Part shown: one piece after another, positions 5,277 through 5,693 of the stretch
Layout of the letters: each line of letters opens with the position of its first letter
How positions within the stretch are numbered: the stretch's first letter is position 1
Assembly (NCBI GenBank): GCA_029250385.1
Contig: JAQXFJ010000274.1
Coordinates: 1 to 5,693 of the forward strand
Length of the DNA: 5,693 nt
Reading direction: 5' to 3'
Source: Candidatus Poseidoniaceae archaeon
GTDB lineage: Archaea; Thermoplasmatota; Poseidoniia; Poseidoniales; Poseidoniaceae
Position numbers and translations under genes: made by a program
Notes under the pieces: generated by a model
Told to the model about the DNA's origin: nothing
Database searches by the model: none
The model's input: the letters and a program-made list of their open reading frames with translations, nothing else

Positions 5277-5693
5277 ATGCCCTCAGGGGCAGGGGATGCA
5301 CGCTCGTTTCGGCGAGAGGCGGTGACGCCAATGGAAAGACACAGAGGAGACTTTAGACAGCGTAAGGCGCTAAGGCCTAGCCAATTGCGTCTAACTGACG
5401 AAGATTTACCTCTACCAGCAAGACTGTATCATTTACGTGATTTACCATGGCTCAACTGTTACAAAAACCAACTCAAATCTGAGAATAAATCAGCAAATAC
5501 TCAGAAGTCCTATGTTTCAGGTTTACGAGCCTATGTCGAGACCATATTACCTGGAGAAGATGTCTTATCGGAGACAGAATATGAGTCGATGTCGATACAT
5601 GAATTAGCTCAACGAATGGACCCTTTCAACGGCCGTATCGACTTATGGACGCACAGTCTAGCAGACCTTCGACCAACAACTTACAATGCAAGG
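5277..5693 (+). CDS. Tyrosine recombinase/integrase, N-terminal part only (runs off right edge)
   Basis: 139 codons are visible from ATG 5277 and the frame is still open at the edge. Residues about 56-139 look like the N-terminal SAM-like core-binding domain of XerC/XerD/phage-type integrases: PWLNCYKNQL, then KSANTQKSYVSGLRAYVETIL at 71-91 (the TxxxYxxxLRxF-type helix), and LADLRPTTYNAR at 128-139, where the family usually has a 'sptTiNrrLsaL' helix. This part grips the DNA; the catalytic domain with its Arg-His-Arg-Tyr residues lies beyond the window. The first ~50 residues form a basic, Arg-rich extension. Start: an in-frame TAG ends at 5261 and the first ATG is 5277, with a TATA-like element at suitable distance. 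ATG 5331 (MERHRGDF) is the alternative, and GTG 5322 less likely. Whether it is a chromosome-dimer resolvase like XerA or a mobile-element integrase cannot be told from this part. Confidence 0.72.
   Translation, partial: MPSGAGDARSFRREAVTPMERHRGDFRQRKALRPSQLRLTDEDLPLPARLYHLRDLPWLNCYKNQLKSENKSANTQKSYVSGLRAYVETILPGEDVLSETEYESMSIHELAQRMDPFNGRIDLWTHSLADLRPTTYNAR

Noticed and set aside
1..5693. CRISPR arrays, tRNA or rRNA genes, insertion-sequence ends
   Set aside because: No regularly spaced repeats, cloverleaf-like segments or terminal inverted repeats with target duplications were seen; almost all of the window is coding.

Overview
The window reads like a chromosomal segment of an archaeon, most plausibly a marine planktonic euryarchaeon of the Poseidoniales / Marine Group II type. 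This is an inference from several features together: A/T-rich coding DNA, very short intergenic gaps with TATA-like A/T tracts and no clear Shine-Dalgarno sequences, large Asn-rich surface proteins anchored by one C-terminal helix, and membrane proteins ending in a short aromatic 'NGY...IPY' tail. No rRNA or marker gene is present to prove it.

Layout. (1) Positions 1-454, minus strand: the N-terminal part of a SAP-domain (DNA-binding) protein with a long acidic tail, cut by the window's left edge. (2) 536-1639, minus strand: a two-helix membrane protein with an outside domain, a Pro/Gly-rich cytoplasmic linker containing three 10-residue repeats, and a C-terminal aromatic mini-domain. (3) 1640-1736: a compact divergent promoter region. 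(4) 1737-2933, plus strand: a RimK-type alpha-L-glutamate ligase (ATP-grasp) carrying an extra C-terminal RCK_C/TrkA_C-like domain. (5) 2979-5219, plus strand: a large secreted and membrane-anchored, Asn-rich surface protein with Ig-like repeats, a Cys-rich knuckle, one transmembrane helix and a Pro-rich tail ending in the same kind of aromatic mini-domain as gene 2. (6) 5277 to the right edge, plus strand: the N-terminal core-binding part of a tyrosine recombinase/integrase, cut before its catalytic domain.

How the genes may work together. The strongest unexplained pattern is that the membrane proteins on both sides of the glutamate ligase have the same body plan: outside beta-rich domain, transmembrane helix, cytoplasmic Pro-rich linker, and a terminal aromatic mini-domain ending in IPY plus two or three residues. 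Because RimK enzymes add glutamates to protein C-termini, and archaea lack the classical substrate (bacterial ribosomal protein S6), these exposed C-terminal tails are possible, entirely untested, candidate substrates or partners. The ligase's extra RCK_C domain suggests control by a small ligand. Two different 17-bp palindromes of 7-3-7 design lie near gene starts, one covering the start codon of the surface protein.
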